A stretch of DNA of 64,000 nucleotides from Streptomyces brasiliensis. Lineage in GTDB: Bacteria; Actinomycetota; Actinomycetes; Streptomycetales; Streptomycetaceae. Where the stretch lies: NCBI RefSeq assembly GCF_014647875.1, contig NZ_BMQA01000004.1:310001-374000 (forward strand), in the 5' to 3' direction. Both the position numbers and the translations under genes were made by a program. Each line of letters starts with the position of its first letter. The stretch's first letter is position 1. A model generated the notes under the pieces. That model did not search any database, was not told the DNA's origin, and worked only from the letters and a program-made list of their open reading frames with translations. Of this stretch, positions 9,314-17,905 are shown in pieces.

Positions 9314-11470
9314 TCACCTCGCGACTTCCGCCCACACCACCTTGCCGGTGTCCGTCCACCGCACCCCCCACCGGCTGGTGAGCCTGTGCACGATGTGCAG
9401 GCCACGACCGCCGTCGTCGAGGAGGCCGCCACGCCTCAGACGTGGCCTGCCGTTGCCGGTGTCGCCCACCTCGCACAGCAGGCCGTGACCGGTCCTGATC
9501 AGCCGTACCGTGATGGGACCGGCGGCAAAGCGCACCACGTTCGTGACCAGCTCGCTGACCAGCAGCAGCACGTTGTCCCGGGTGTCGTCCCTGGTGCGCC
9601 ATCGCCGCAGCAGCGCGGAGACCTGCGCGCGGGCACGGGCGGGGGCGTCGTCGCGGGCGGGCAGCCGCCAGGTCGCGGTGTCCCCCTTGCGGTAGCCGAT
9701 CATCCGCGCGAGCAGCAGAGTCACGTCGTCGCGCTGGCGCACGGGTGCAAGCGCGGAGACGACGTGCCATGCGGCCTGCTGCAGGGCGTCCCAGGGGTGC
9801 ACCGTGGACACGGCGTCCGCCAGCCTGCCGATGCCCTCGTCGATCGACACGGCCGGATCCTCCACCAGGCCGTCGGTGTAGAGGGCGAGCAGGGAGCCTG
9901 GGGGCGCTCCGAACGTGTGCACGTCGAACGGCTCGCGCAGCGCGAACTCGGCGCCCAGGCCGGGGTGAGGTCGGACCGCGAGCGGGCCCGCGTGCCCGTC
10001 CGGGGAGACCAGGACCGGGGGGAGGTGGCCGGCGCTGGACAGCGTCACGTGGTGGCTGACCGGGTCGTAGAGGGCGATGCAGCAGGTCGACCCGAGGGCG
10101 CTGTAGCCGGCCGTCAGCCCGGACTCCGCGTCGTCCAGCAGCGTCACGGTCTCGTCCAGGTGCTCCAGCACCTCGTCGGGCGCCAGCCCCGCGGACAGCA
10201 GCGCGCGGGCCTCCATGCTCAGCTGGCCCATGGTTGCCGCGGCTCCCAGGCCGTGCCCGACGACGTCACCGACCACCAGCGCGGTACGGCCGTCCGGCAG
10301 CGGAAAGCTGTTCACCCAGTCGCCGCCGACGCCCGCGCTGTCGGGCGTGGCGGGCTGGTAGACGCTGTCGATCTCGATGGTGGCGCCATCGCTCCGCGGC
10401 AGCAGCCGGCGCTGCAACGCCAGCACCTGCGTGTGCTCGCGCTGGTGCTGACGGGCCAGGTCGACGTGATGGGCGGTCCTGGCCACCAGTTCCTGCAGGT
10501 CGAACAGCTCGCTGTCGCGGAAGGGGCAGTCCGCCCGCCGCCAGACCTCCGCCACGCCCAGCACGACGGGCGGCGCGCGGTCCAGGACCAGCGGTATGCA
10601 CACCACACCCGCGGACCGGTCACCGGGCACCAGGGCCCGCATCACTCGCGGACTGCCGAGTACCCGCTCGACGGCCTCCCGGTCGGGTATGACGATGGCC
10701 TGCGGGGCGTCGTCCCGCCGTATCGCCTGCGTCAGCAGGCGACTCGCGTCGCTGGGAAGATCGTCACCCGGAGTCACGTAGCCCTCGGGCCACGCCCGGT
10801 CCGGCACCAGGGCCGCCCGCCGAAGCCGGATGCGCCCCTGCCCGGTGACTCCCTCACCCGTCCACACGGCGAAGTCGAGGTCGACGGCGGCCACGTCTCC
10901 CCAGGCCAGCAGGGACTGCGCCAGCGACTGTGCGGTGTCGCCGATGTCCAGCGAGGTGCCGATCGCGGTCTCGGCGGCGTACAGGTGCAGCCTCTTGGCC
11001 ATGGCGATCACGGAGACGGTCAGGCCCTCCTGAGGCACCGCGGCGGGCAGGATGCTCAGCGAGACCACCAGCTCCGACCCGTCGCCACGCCGCAGGCGCT
11101 GGATCCGGGCGACGTGCGCCTCACCGGTCTCCAGGACCTGCCGCAACCGCCGTGTGACCGTCGGTACGTCCCCGGGGGGCAGGAGATCGACGAAGGGACT
11201 CCCGGTCACGGCGTCCAGACCCGCGAAAACGGGGGCGTCCAGATTGCAGCGAGTGATTCTCAGATCCCTGTCCAGTTTGATCGCGCCGAGAATCTGATCC
11301 TGGCGGCCGGCTGCCGGGGTGTCGGGTACGCGTTGGCGGGTGGTGTGGTCGCCCTGCGCATCGGCAGGACCGGCGGCCGCTGCCGCTCCTCCGCGTGGGA
11401 TGTAGCGCTCGAGGGCGCTGCTGACCAGGTCGAACGGCGAAGAGGACGAGGGAGAGGGTGTGGAGTCCAT
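9314..11470 (-). CDS. PAS-GAF-PP2C phosphatase with fused HATPase domain (RsbU-like)
   Basis: 718 residues, cytosolic. Order: PAS-like sensor (about 60-155), GAF (165-345), SpoIIE/PP2C phosphatase (about 370-575, with GVGGDWVN and VVGDVVGHG metal-binding motifs and YTDGLVED), then a GHKL kinase domain (about 600-715, VSELVTNVVRFA and DDGGRGLHIV). This multidomain plan is common in Streptomyces and joins anti-anti-sigma phosphatase and anti-sigma kinase activities in one chain. It probably tunes a SigB-type factor encoded elsewhere; no sigma factor or antagonist is adjacent. Ligands of PAS and GAF unknown. Confidence 0.9.
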   Translation of the reverse strand: MDSTPSPSSSSPFDLVSSALERYIPRGGAAAAAGPADAQGDHTTRQRVPDTPAAGRQDQILGAIKLDRDLRITRCNLDAPVFAGLDAVTGSPFVDLLPPGDVPTVTRRLRQVLETGEAHVARIQRLRRGDGSELVVSLSILPAAVPQEGLTVSVIAMAKRLHLYAAETAIGTSLDIGDTAQSLAQSLLAWGDVAAVDLDFAVWTGEGVTGQGRIRLRRAALVPDRAWPEGYVTPGDDLPSDASRLLTQAIRRDDAPQAIVIPDREAVERVLGSPRVMRALVPGDRSAGVVCIPLVLDRAPPVVLGVAEVWRRADCPFRDSELFDLQELVARTAHHVDLARQHQREHTQVLALQRRLLPRSDGATIEIDSVYQPATPDSAGVGGDWVNSFPLPDGRTALVVGDVVGHGLGAAATMGQLSMEARALLSAGLAPDEVLEHLDETVTLLDDAESGLTAGYSALGSTCCIALYDPVSHHVTLSSAGHLPPVLVSPDGHAGPLAVRPHPGLGAEFALREPFDVHTFGAPPGSLLALYTDGLVEDPAVSIDEGIGRLADAVSTVHPWDALQQAAWHVVSALAPVRQRDDVTLLLARMIGYRKGDTATWRLPARDDAPARARAQVSALLRRWRTRDDTRDNVLLLVSELVTNVVRFAAGPITVRLIRTGHGLLCEVGDTGNGRPRLRRGGLLDDGGRGLHIVHRLTSRWGVRWTDTGKVVWAEVAR

Positions 11471-11925
11471 GCGGCTCCCTCAGCAGTCCCCGGCGCAGCG
11501 CCGGGGCCGTACTCGGACCCGTGCGACGGGGCCCCGAGAGCCCTGACCGCACACCTCATTGAATAACACCGGGGGTCGCTTCGCCCACACCAGCGAATCG
11601 CCCGGTGAACGCGGACTGTGGGGGAATGCCGCGGCCGGTGGGCCGGTGCTGGGCGGGAACACAGGGCGTCCGCACCGTTACCGTCTCGCCCTGCCCTCGG
11701 TCCCGCTCAGGGCGTCAGGCGGACGGGCCGGGGCAGCGCGGGGCTGCGTCAGTGCAGATCACCACGTCATGGCGCCGATCGCCCGGCACAGCAGCACGCG
11801 CCCGGACCCCCATCAGAGCCGACGGTGCTGACGTCCAGTGGTCCTGCCGCTCGGAACAGGGACGCTGTCTGCATGCCGAAGACGCCGGTACCCAGGGCGG
11901 GGCCGGTGCCGACGAGCTGCTGATC
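11471..11925. other. Intergenic stretch without supported gene
   Basis: All frames here give only Arg/Pro/Gly-rich translations typical of high-GC noise. It includes the promoter side of the phosphatase gene and runs into the ISL3 remnant. I see no gene. Confidence 0.5.
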
Positions 11926-11929
11926 GGCC

Positions 11930-12266
11930 AGTGGACTGGCCTCCCCAGCATCCTCGACCCCTGCAAGCCCTGCGTGCGACAGCTTCGCCCGCTCCGCATC
12001 AGCCTCCGCCGCGCAGGAAGCCGTCGGTGCGGGACGTGACCAGCTGGATCACCCACCACCCCGACAGCCTCGACGACGACCGGGCCCAGCAGCTCAAACA
12101 GAGCCTGACCTGCTGCCCTGAACTCGATCGCGCCGCCGAACACGTCCGGGCCTTCGCTGAGTTGATGGACAATCGCCGCGGTAGGCACCTCGACGGCTGG
12201 ATTGTCCGCGTCCAGGACGACGACATCCCCGCTCTGAGTCCTGTTCGTGTCCGCCGAACTCCGTAA
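11930..12266 (+). pseudogene. ISL3-family transposase remnant
   Basis: A first piece reads GLPSILDPCKPCVRQ (about 11938-11985) and, after a frame change and deletion, a second piece reads VTSWITHHPDSLDDDRAQQL ... HVRAFAELMDNRRGRHLDGW (about 12036-12266). Both match ISL3 transposases, where LDPYKPYL and the TSWI(M)RRPD...CPEL...VRAFA segments are normally about 100 residues apart. The catalytic C-terminal part (WNSGxVEGxxxRIK) is missing. Broken and truncated, so immobile. Confidence 0.7.
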
Positions 12267-12718
12267 AGACAACTGCCCTACCGCATATGGCGGCACCCGT
12301 GTCCACAGTTGCAGATCGTGTTGGTTACGCGTGGATTTGACCCGGCAGCCAGGGTGGTCGTCGACAAGGAGGGTATCCGCCTGGTCGGCCTCGATGCGCT
12401 TGTTCGCTGTTCTGGGATACGTATCCCCATCTGCTGCTACAGACGGCTTGTCCGCCTTGCCACGAAGACACCGTCTGAGCCCGGCAGTAGAGATCAAGGC
12501 GCTGCTCAGCCACTCACAGACAAGAGAACGGCAAGAACGTGCCGACCTGGCGGAACATTCCACCTGCGTCTTACCGGAATTTTCAGGTTCTCTGGAGGCA
12601 TTCATGCTCAACTGCAGTGGCGCGCACCCGGAAAAGGACAAGTCTGGGCATATGAGATCCGTTCTGCGAGGTGTTTCCCTTCCCTCGCGCGAGTAGTCGT
12701 CTGCCCTCGGGAGTCGCA
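12267..12718. other. Intergenic stretch without supported gene
   Basis: After the ISL3 remnant the base composition is lower in GC than the flanks (for example around 12290-12440), consistent with imported or decayed DNA. No frame has recognisable homology or a convincing RBS. The last bases hold the RBS of the next gene. Confidence 0.45.
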
Positions 12719-13141
12719 ATGAGTATGAGTCTTGGCAGCCGAACTGCCCGTGCGGTGGCCGCCGGCGCCGTGTCCGTCGCGCTGCTGTCGGCAGGTTCGG
12801 CCGGGGCCTTCGCGGCGAGTCCGACACTCAGCCCCAAGCCCACGATGACGCACAGCGCCACTTCCAAGCCCGCCTCGATCACGGTCAAGGCCCACCCGAC
12901 CACCGTGAAGGCCGGCGAGAAGGTCAGGTTCACCGGGCACACCATGGGCATCAGGACGGGAGCCTCGGTGGTCCTGCAACAGGAGAAGAACGGCGCATGG
13001 CACAACCTCCATGTCAGGGCCGCCGTGAAGAAGGCCAACGCCTTCTCGCTCACGGACAGGCCCACGGCCAAGGGCACCCAGCACTTCCGGGTGTCGCACG
13101 GGTCCACGCATTCACCAACCGTGAACGTGACGGTGCAGTGA
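12719..13141 (+). CDS. Small secreted Ig-like-fold protein
   Basis: 140 residues. Signal peptide: Arg at residue 9 and 12, hydrophobic VAAGAVSVALLSAGSAGAF, likely cut after AFA near residue 33. The mature part begins with a Thr/Ser/Lys/Pro-rich linker, then about 85 residues of beta-rich sequence (VKAGEKVRFTGHT ... GASVVLQQ ... AFSLTDRPTAKGTQHFRV) resembling a bacterial Ig-like or surface-adhesion domain. ATG 12719 has GGGAG six bases upstream. Exported, role unknown; a hairpin terminator follows. Confidence 0.72.
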   Translation: MSMSLGSRTARAVAAGAVSVALLSAGSAGAFAASPTLSPKPTMTHSATSKPASITVKAHPTTVKAGEKVRFTGHTMGIRTGASVVLQQEKNGAWHNLHVRAAVKKANAFSLTDRPTAKGTQHFRVSHGSTHSPTVNVTVQ

Positions 13142-13166
13142 GGAATCATCTGCGCCGTTCATAGCC

Positions 13167-13203
13167 CCCGTTGGACGAGGAACAGGGCCTCTCGTCCGAC
13201 GGG
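13167..13203 (+). terminator. Rho-independent-like hairpin after secreted protein
   Basis: CCCGTTGGACGAG ... CTCGTCCGACGGG, a 13-bp stem with one U-G pair and an 11-base loop, 25 bp after the stop of the secreted protein gene. No U-tract, as is usual in Streptomyces. Confidence 0.6.
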
Positions 13204-13428
13204 CGGTCGCACCCTGGCCCGGAATCGGCGTCACGGGTCTGAGCGGGCCAGGTGCGGCCATGTCCCACGCCGTCCCGACCTGCCGTCTGCCGGCGAGAGG
13301 GCTGGACGGGGGGGCACGCCGCAGTCCGTCCACCACACCGTCGCCTCGATCTGGGGTCGGCCGGGCATGTCACCACGGACCTCCTTCGCGTGGCGCTCGT
13401 CACTCGGGAACGCGTTTCGGTCACCGTT

Positions 13429-13448
13429 CGTCTACAGTCAAGTAGACG
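13429..13448. promoter_or_regulatory. Perfect 20-bp palindromic operator candidate
   Basis: CGTCTAC-AGTCAA-GTAGACG, perfect 7-bp arms with a 6-base spacer, about 130 bp upstream of the response regulator gene. It looks like a dimeric repressor or activator site; the cognate factor is not obvious. The rest of 13204-13575 has no gene I can support. Confidence 0.45.
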
Positions 13449-13470
13449 GTCCACCTTCCGGTAGCCGGTT

Positions 13471-13496
13471 CGCCGTCGGCGGGCCGGCCGACGGCG
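13471..13496. terminator. Strong hairpin upstream of two-component operon
   Basis: CGCCGTCGGC-GGGCCG-GCCGACGGCG: perfect 10-bp stem, 6-base loop, 80 bp before the response regulator start. It could be a leader hairpin or an isolating terminator. Confidence 0.4.
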
Positions 13497-13575
13497 TGCT
13501 CGGGGGCTACGACCCGGTGGCCGCCCCAGTCGTTCATCGCGAGTACGGCCTCGGCTGAAGGGCCGACGGAGGATC

Positions 13576-14238
13576 ATGCAGCCAAAGATCCTGATTGTCG
13601 AGGACGATCACGCCCTGCGGGACGTGTTGCGGCGAGGCCTGCAGGACGAGGAGTTCGAGCCGGTCCTCGCCACCGACGGCGCCACCGCGCTGCGACTGGC
13701 GACCGCCGGCATCGCGGCGGCCGTGCTGGATGTCGGCCTGCCCGACTCGGACGGGCGGGACGTCTGCCAGGCGATGCGCGCCAACGGCTTCCTCGCCCCC
13801 GTGATCTTCCTGACCGCCCGGCACCAGCTCACCGACCGCCTCTCCGGTTTCTCGGCCGGGGGCGACGACTACCTGTCCAAGCCCTTCCACCTCACCGAAC
13901 TCGCCGCCAGGCTGCGCGCCGCGCTCAGACGGGTCACCCCCCGCCCCAGCGCCACCACCGGTGATCTGGTCCTGGACGCGGTGGATCACAGCGCGACCGT
14001 GCACGGTGTGCGCGTCGACCTCTCCCCCACGGAGTTCCGGCTGCTGGCCACACTCGTTGCCGCGGACGGCACTCTCGTACGCCGCCGTGACCTGGTACGG
14101 GCCGGCTGGCCCGAGGGCGCGCAAGTCAGCGACAACACCCTGGACCAGTATCTGAGCCGACTGCGCCGCAAGCTGCGCGAGGCGAGGAGCCGTCTGACGA
14201 TCGACACGGCGCGAGGTGTCGGACACCGCCTGTCATGA
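13576..14238 (+). CDS. OmpR-family response regulator
   Basis: 220 residues. Receiver domain with acidic pocket EDD at 9-11, phospho-acceptor Asp52 (LDVGLPDSDG), Thr in FLTAR and Lys in LSKPF; winged-helix effector domain about 125-220 (LSPTEFRLLATL ... DNTLDQYLSRLRRKL). RBS GGAGG before ATG. Its stop overlaps the kinase start (ATGA), so the pair is translationally coupled. Plausible targets are the two membrane protein genes downstream on the other strand. Confidence 0.92.
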   Translation: MQPKILIVEDDHALRDVLRRGLQDEEFEPVLATDGATALRLATAGIAAAVLDVGLPDSDGRDVCQAMRANGFLAPVIFLTARHQLTDRLSGFSAGGDDYLSKPFHLTELAARLRAALRRVTPRPSATTGDLVLDAVDHSATVHGVRVDLSPTEFRLLATLVAADGTLVRRRDLVRAGWPEGAQVSDNTLDQYLSRLRRKLREARSRLTIDTARGVGHRLS

Positions 14239-15626
14239 GCTATTCCTTCCGCAGCTTTCGTCGCCTGGTCCCACGCACCCTTCGCGGTCGGCTCTCCCTC
14301 GTGGCGCTTGCCACCGCCGCGCTGCTGATGACAGTCCTGACCGTGGCGTTCAACGTCGTGATGGACGAGCAACTGCAACACCAGGCGGACGACGAACTGC
14401 GCAACCGAGCGGCAGCGGTGACCACGACCGTCGACACCAGCGGTCCCCGGGTACGCGTCCTGGAAACCGCCAATGACCGCCTCCTCGACGCGAACGTGTG
14501 GATCTACGCCGGCGCCCACCTGATGGAAAAGCCGCCGTCCACCACCGCCGGGAACCCGCTGACCCAAGCCGCGGACCAACTGGCCGTACGGCGAAAGCAC
14601 GCCTGCGCGACCGTCGACGGCCACCGCCCCATCCGGCTCTGCTCCCAGCCGATCCCGGACCGCGACCCCGTCGCCACGGTTGTCACCGCCCTGGATCTGG
14701 CTCCGTACCGCAGTTCGGCCGGCACCCTGTTGCAGGGGTCGCTCGTCCTGGACGCCGTGATGCTCGGATGCACATACGTTCTCACGCGCCTGTCCGTCGG
14801 CCGGGCACTGCGACCGGTGCGGACGATGACCGACCAGGCGACACAGTGGAGCGCCGTCGGCTCCGACGACCGTTTCGGTACGGAGGATCACCCGGTCGAA
14901 CTCGCCCGTCTGGGTGGCTCACTGGACGCGCTTCTCGATCGCATACGCACTGTGCTGCGCCACGAACAGCAGCTGACGGGAGAGCTCTCCCACGAACTGC
15001 GCACGCCGCTCACCCGGATCATCATGGAACTCGACTGGTGGCGGGCCCGCCCGCGCACGGACGCCCAGACCCGCGCCACGCAAGAGGTCATCGCCGAGGC
15101 CGCGCAGTCCATGCGCACGATCTGCGACACGCTCCTCGACGACGCCCGCGAGAACGCCCGCGAGAACGCGCTGAATCCGGCGACGGCGCCGGCGACGACC
15201 GACGTCGTACCCGTACTCGGCCGCCTGCTCCAGCACGTCGCCCCACCGGATCGGGTGAAGGCCACGGTGGAGACGAACGCGCGAGTGCTGGAGGTGGGGG
15301 TCGCGCCGGCTCTCCTCGAGCGCATCGTCAGCCCTCTGCTCGCCAACGCCGTCCGCTATGCCGGCTCCAGTGTGACCGTGTCCGCCCGGCGGCTGCCCAG
15401 TGCCGTGCGGATCGATGTCGTCGACGACGGCCCCGGTGTGCCTGACGCGTTCGTGGACGAGTTGTTCCAGCCCGGCCGACGTGCCGACACCGGGGACGGG
15501 CACGACGGCGCAGGCCTCGGGCTGCCTCTTGCGCGGCGTCTGGCCCGCGCCGTCGGCGGTGAGGTCTCTTACGACCCCGGACACGCGCCCGGGGCCAGGT
15601 TTACAGTCAGCCTCCCTGCCGGGTGA
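14235..15626 (+). CDS. Sensor histidine kinase
   Basis: 463 residues. TM1 about 19-42, a small extracytoplasmic domain (about 43-150), TM2 about 155-175, a HAMP-like linker, the HisKA helix with phospho-His in LSHELRTPLTRI (about 252), and an HATPase domain with N-box (LANAVRYA), G1 (DDGPGVPDAF) and G2 (GAGLGLPLARR). It is the partner of the preceding OmpR regulator. The 3' end overlaps by about 20 bp the 3' end of the converging membrane protein gene. Signal unknown; one Cys pair-like feature (KHACATVDG...IRLCSQ) in the sensor loop could form a disulfide. Confidence 0.92.
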   Translation: MSYSFRSFRRLVPRTLRGRLSLVALATAALLMTVLTVAFNVVMDEQLQHQADDELRNRAAAVTTTVDTSGPRVRVLETANDRLLDANVWIYAGAHLMEKPPSTTAGNPLTQAADQLAVRRKHACATVDGHRPIRLCSQPIPDRDPVATVVTALDLAPYRSSAGTLLQGSLVLDAVMLGCTYVLTRLSVGRALRPVRTMTDQATQWSAVGSDDRFGTEDHPVELARLGGSLDALLDRIRTVLRHEQQLTGELSHELRTPLTRIIMELDWWRARPRTDAQTRATQEVIAEAAQSMRTICDTLLDDARENARENALNPATAPATTDVVPVLGRLLQHVAPPDRVKATVETNARVLEVGVAPALLERIVSPLLANAVRYAGSSVTVSARRLPSAVRIDVVDDGPGVPDAFVDELFQPGRRADTGDGHDGAGLGLPLARRLARAVGGEVSYDPGHAPGARFTVSLPAG

Positions 15627-16509
15627 CCGACTCCCGCTCCTCCCGTGCGCGCCTGACAACGGTCCGGCGCTCCTGCACCTGCGCATAGGCCATCAGGCCG
15701 AACAGGACTACGAGCAGGACAGTGGACGAACCCACGGTGCCGAGATCCAGACCGCCCTTGGCGGCCGGCTTGGTGAGGAAGTCGCCCGCAGTGGCGCCCA
15801 GCGGGCGGGTGAGGACGAAGGCGATCCAGAACAGCAGCACGTTCGGCACCACCGGCACCTTCATCAGCGCCACGAGTACGACGAGCACCCCGGTGACGAG
15901 CAGCGCACCACCGGCATAGCCGAGGCCGGAGCTGTCGGACAGGAAGTCGCCCATCGAGGTGCCGAGAGTGTTCGACACGAGGATCGCCGACCAGAACAGG
16001 ACCTCGCCCTTGAAGGTCACGATCTCGCGGATCTGGAAGGTCATCCCGGTCAGCTTCCAGGTGCCGAAGATCACCACGAGGATAGAGATGAGGATCGCCG
16101 CCCCGGCCGGGTAGCCCAGGCCAAGGCCCTGCGGGCCCCAACCCAGCTTCGTCGCGCCGTTCGAGAGGTACTTGGCGCTGGCGTCCCGGTTCATGAAGTC
16201 GGACATCGTGGTGCCGGCCATGCTGGTCGACAGGATCACGGTCCAGTAGAAGAACGGGTTGTAGCGGCTCGACCGCAACTGCACCACCAACGTCACCACG
16301 AAGATCACGAACAGTGCGATCGTGGTGAGGAAGTAGCCCAGCTTCAGGGTCTGTGCGAAGAGGTCGCCCGCCGTCTCGCCCAGGGTCGTCGCGGCGATCT
16401 TCATGATCCAGAACGCCAGGGTGACCTCGGGCAGCTTCTTCATCACCGACTTGGTCGTACTCGACGTGCTCGACCCGTCGAGGTCGGTGAGGACCTCCGA
16501 TTTCTCCAA
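15607..16509 (-). CDS. COG4705-like four-repeat membrane protein A
   Basis: About 300 residues, integral membrane. Four internal repeats each contain FW/YW, then about ten residues, then LGxxxGD or an equivalent: FWIMKIAATTLGETAGD, YWTVILSTSMAGTTMSD, FWSAILVSNTLGTSMGD and FWIAFVLTRPLGATAGD. Each repeat fits a helix pair with a conserved Asp/Glu, which suggests ion or metal transport, but no substrate is known for the family. I prefer TTG 16509 (AGGAG eight bases upstream); an ATG at 16623 would add 38 residues that cover a hairpin. Paralogue of the next gene; converges on the kinase gene. Confidence 0.75.
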   Translation of the reverse strand: MEKSEVLTDLDGSSTSSTTKSVMKKLPEVTLAFWIMKIAATTLGETAGDLFAQTLKLGYFLTTIALFVIFVVTLVVQLRSSRYNPFFYWTVILSTSMAGTTMSDFMNRDASAKYLSNGATKLGWGPQGLGLGYPAGAAILISILVVIFGTWKLTGMTFQIREIVTFKGEVLFWSAILVSNTLGTSMGDFLSDSSGLGYAGGALLVTGVLVVLVALMKVPVVPNVLLFWIAFVLTRPLGATAGDFLTKPAAKGGLDLGTVGSSTVLLVVLFGLMAYAQVQERRTVVRRAREERESVTRQGG

Positions 16510-16535
16510 TTCAGTTTCTCCTGTCCGGTCGAACG

Positions 16536-16574
16536 ACAGGGCGCTCGCCCCCGGAAGCGGGACGAGCGCCCTGT
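16536..16574 (-). promoter_or_regulatory. Leader hairpin before membrane protein A
   Basis: ACAGGGCGCTCG ... CGAGCGCCCTGT, a perfect 12-bp stem with a 15-base loop, 27 bp before the preferred TTG start. It could control translation or early termination of membrane protein A. If the upstream ATG is used instead, it is coding sequence. Confidence 0.45.
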
Positions 16575-16603
16575 GACGGCCACCGACGGCTGCCGAGATC
16601 TCC

Positions 16604-16638
16604 GACCGTGACACAAATGGCATGAAAGCATCCTGAAC
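16604..16638 (-). promoter_or_regulatory. Conserved upstream element, copy 1
   Basis: 35 bp that align without gaps (25 identities) to 17502-17536 before the paralogue. On the coding strand it holds GTTCA-N6-TTTCA, an 11-bp-spaced direct repeat typical of OmpR-type binding sites. Alternative: both copies are remnants of coding N-termini (QDAF reads in frame in both). Confidence 0.4.
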
Positions 16639-16654
16639 GCGGACAGATCGCAGG

Positions 16655-17494
16655 TCACGCTGCGTGTCGAGCGGCCCGCTCCGGTTCGGTGACGTCCTTG
16701 CGGGTCACGCCCAGGTATACGACCAGGGCGAGGATGACCGACAGGAACAGTGCGCTGGTGATCACGGTGCCCAGTCCCAGGCCCCCGTCTCCGGATGGCT
16801 GGGAGAGGTAGTCGCCGATCGACGCGCCGAGCGGCCGAGTGAGGATGTACGCGATCCAGAAGCCCCAGACCGCGTTGAGCCCGAGGGCGAAGTGCGCGAC
16901 GCCGACTGCCGCGATGGCCATGGCGAACAGCACGGCGGACAGCCAGTAGCCGAGATTCATGCGCTCGGAGACCAGGTCACCCGCCGCCGTGCCCAAGGCG
17001 AAGGTGAACAGGACGGCGAGCCAGTAGAAGGACTCGCGGCTGGTGGTGTCGATGCTGTGGATGGACAGCGTCCGCTCCCGGCGGTACCAGACGACGAAAA
17101 CGACCGCGAGAACGAGCGCGAACACCGTGGTGCTCAACTCCAGCGGCACGCCCATGTTGTCGGTGAGATTGTCACTGATCAGCGTGCCGACGACGCTGAT
17201 CAGGGCTACGGCCAGCCAGTACACACCCGGCCGGTACGCGCTCGTGCGGAACTGCACGACCAGCGCCACGGCCAGCAGGGCACTCATCAGAACCGACACA
17301 CCGGTCAGACCAAGGCCGGCCTTCTCATTCAGCAGGTCGGCCACGGTCTCGCCAACCGTGGTGCACAGCACCTTGATGATCCAGAAGTAGACGGTGACCT
17401 CGGGCACCTTGTTCCAGCGCAGCCGATGCCGCTCCGGCGCGGCGGACCCTTCGGCCGCGGGGACGGCGGAAGTCTCAGACGTTTCGTAGGTCAT
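16655..17494 (-). CDS. COG4705-like four-repeat membrane protein B
   Basis: About 279 residues, paralogue of membrane protein A with the same four repeats: YFWIIKVLCTTVGETVAD, YWLAVALISVVGTLISD, YWLAVLFTFALGTAAGD and FWIAYILTRPLGASIGD. The acidic residues in the repeats are retained. ATG 17494 gives an N-terminus matching A in length; an upstream ATG at 17557 or 17569 with AAGGAG very close to it is possible. Same direction as A, 145 bp upstream of it. Function unknown; context suggests control by the neighbouring two-component system. Confidence 0.75.
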   Translation of the reverse strand: MTYETSETSAVPAAEGSAAPERHRLRWNKVPEVTVYFWIIKVLCTTVGETVADLLNEKAGLGLTGVSVLMSALLAVALVVQFRTSAYRPGVYWLAVALISVVGTLISDNLTDNMGVPLELSTTVFALVLAVVFVVWYRRERTLSIHSIDTTSRESFYWLAVLFTFALGTAAGDLVSERMNLGYWLSAVLFAMAIAAVGVAHFALGLNAVWGFWIAYILTRPLGASIGDYLSQPSGDGGLGLGTVITSALFLSVILALVVYLGVTRKDVTEPERAARHAA

Positions 17495-17501
17495 GGACAG
17501 C

Positions 17502-17536
17502 GACCGTGCCACCGGGCACCTGAATGCATCCTGACT
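17502..17536 (-). promoter_or_regulatory. Conserved upstream element, copy 2
   Basis: Counterpart of 16604-16638. On the coding strand it shows (G)TCA-N7-TTCA-like half-sites 11 bp apart (GTCAGGATGCATTCAGG). Candidate site for the OmpR-type regulator at 13576, or conserved coding N-terminus. Confidence 0.38.
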
Positions 17537-17663
17537 GGCGAGCCGCACCGTGCGCATGGCTCCTTCCACTCACGCAGCACGGGCTACGGGAGCACCGGCA
17601 TGCCCCTCCCCTTACCGGCTGTCAGGCGACGCCGGGATGCGGACGGTTGCGGCACCGAGTCCC

Positions 17664-17900
17664 TCAGAGCTCGGTGAGCGTGTCACCGCCGTACGGCACG
17701 GCACCGCCGACCACGGTGGCCTGGACGGAGACGTCGCGGATACGGTCAAGTGCGACCGAGGGCACGTCACCGGAGAGGACGACGATGCCGGCCGGCTTGC
17801 CGCGCTCCAGAGTTCCCTTGCTGTGCTCCTCGCGAGAGGCGCAGGCCGAGCCGTAGGTGTAGGCGCGCAGGGCCTGTTGGGGGGTGAGACACTCGGCGGG
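17664..17900 (-). pseudogene. Amidohydrolase C-terminal remnant
   Basis: Reads LTPQQALRAYTYGSACAS, then KGTLERGKPAGIVVL and VVGGAVPYGGDTLTEL before a stop. This is the end of a YtcJ-like metal-dependent amidohydrolase (usual form ALRAYT...KGSLEPGKLADLVVL...VVGGRTVY). Everything upstream, including the metal-binding HxH, is missing. It abuts another fragment in the opposite direction within about 10 bp. Confidence 0.72.
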
Positions 17901-17905
17901 TCGAG

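Noticed and set aside
9386..11566. 726-codon frame antisense to the phosphatase gene
   Set aside because: Mirror frame; the PAS-GAF-PP2C-HATPase reading on the minus strand is convincing.
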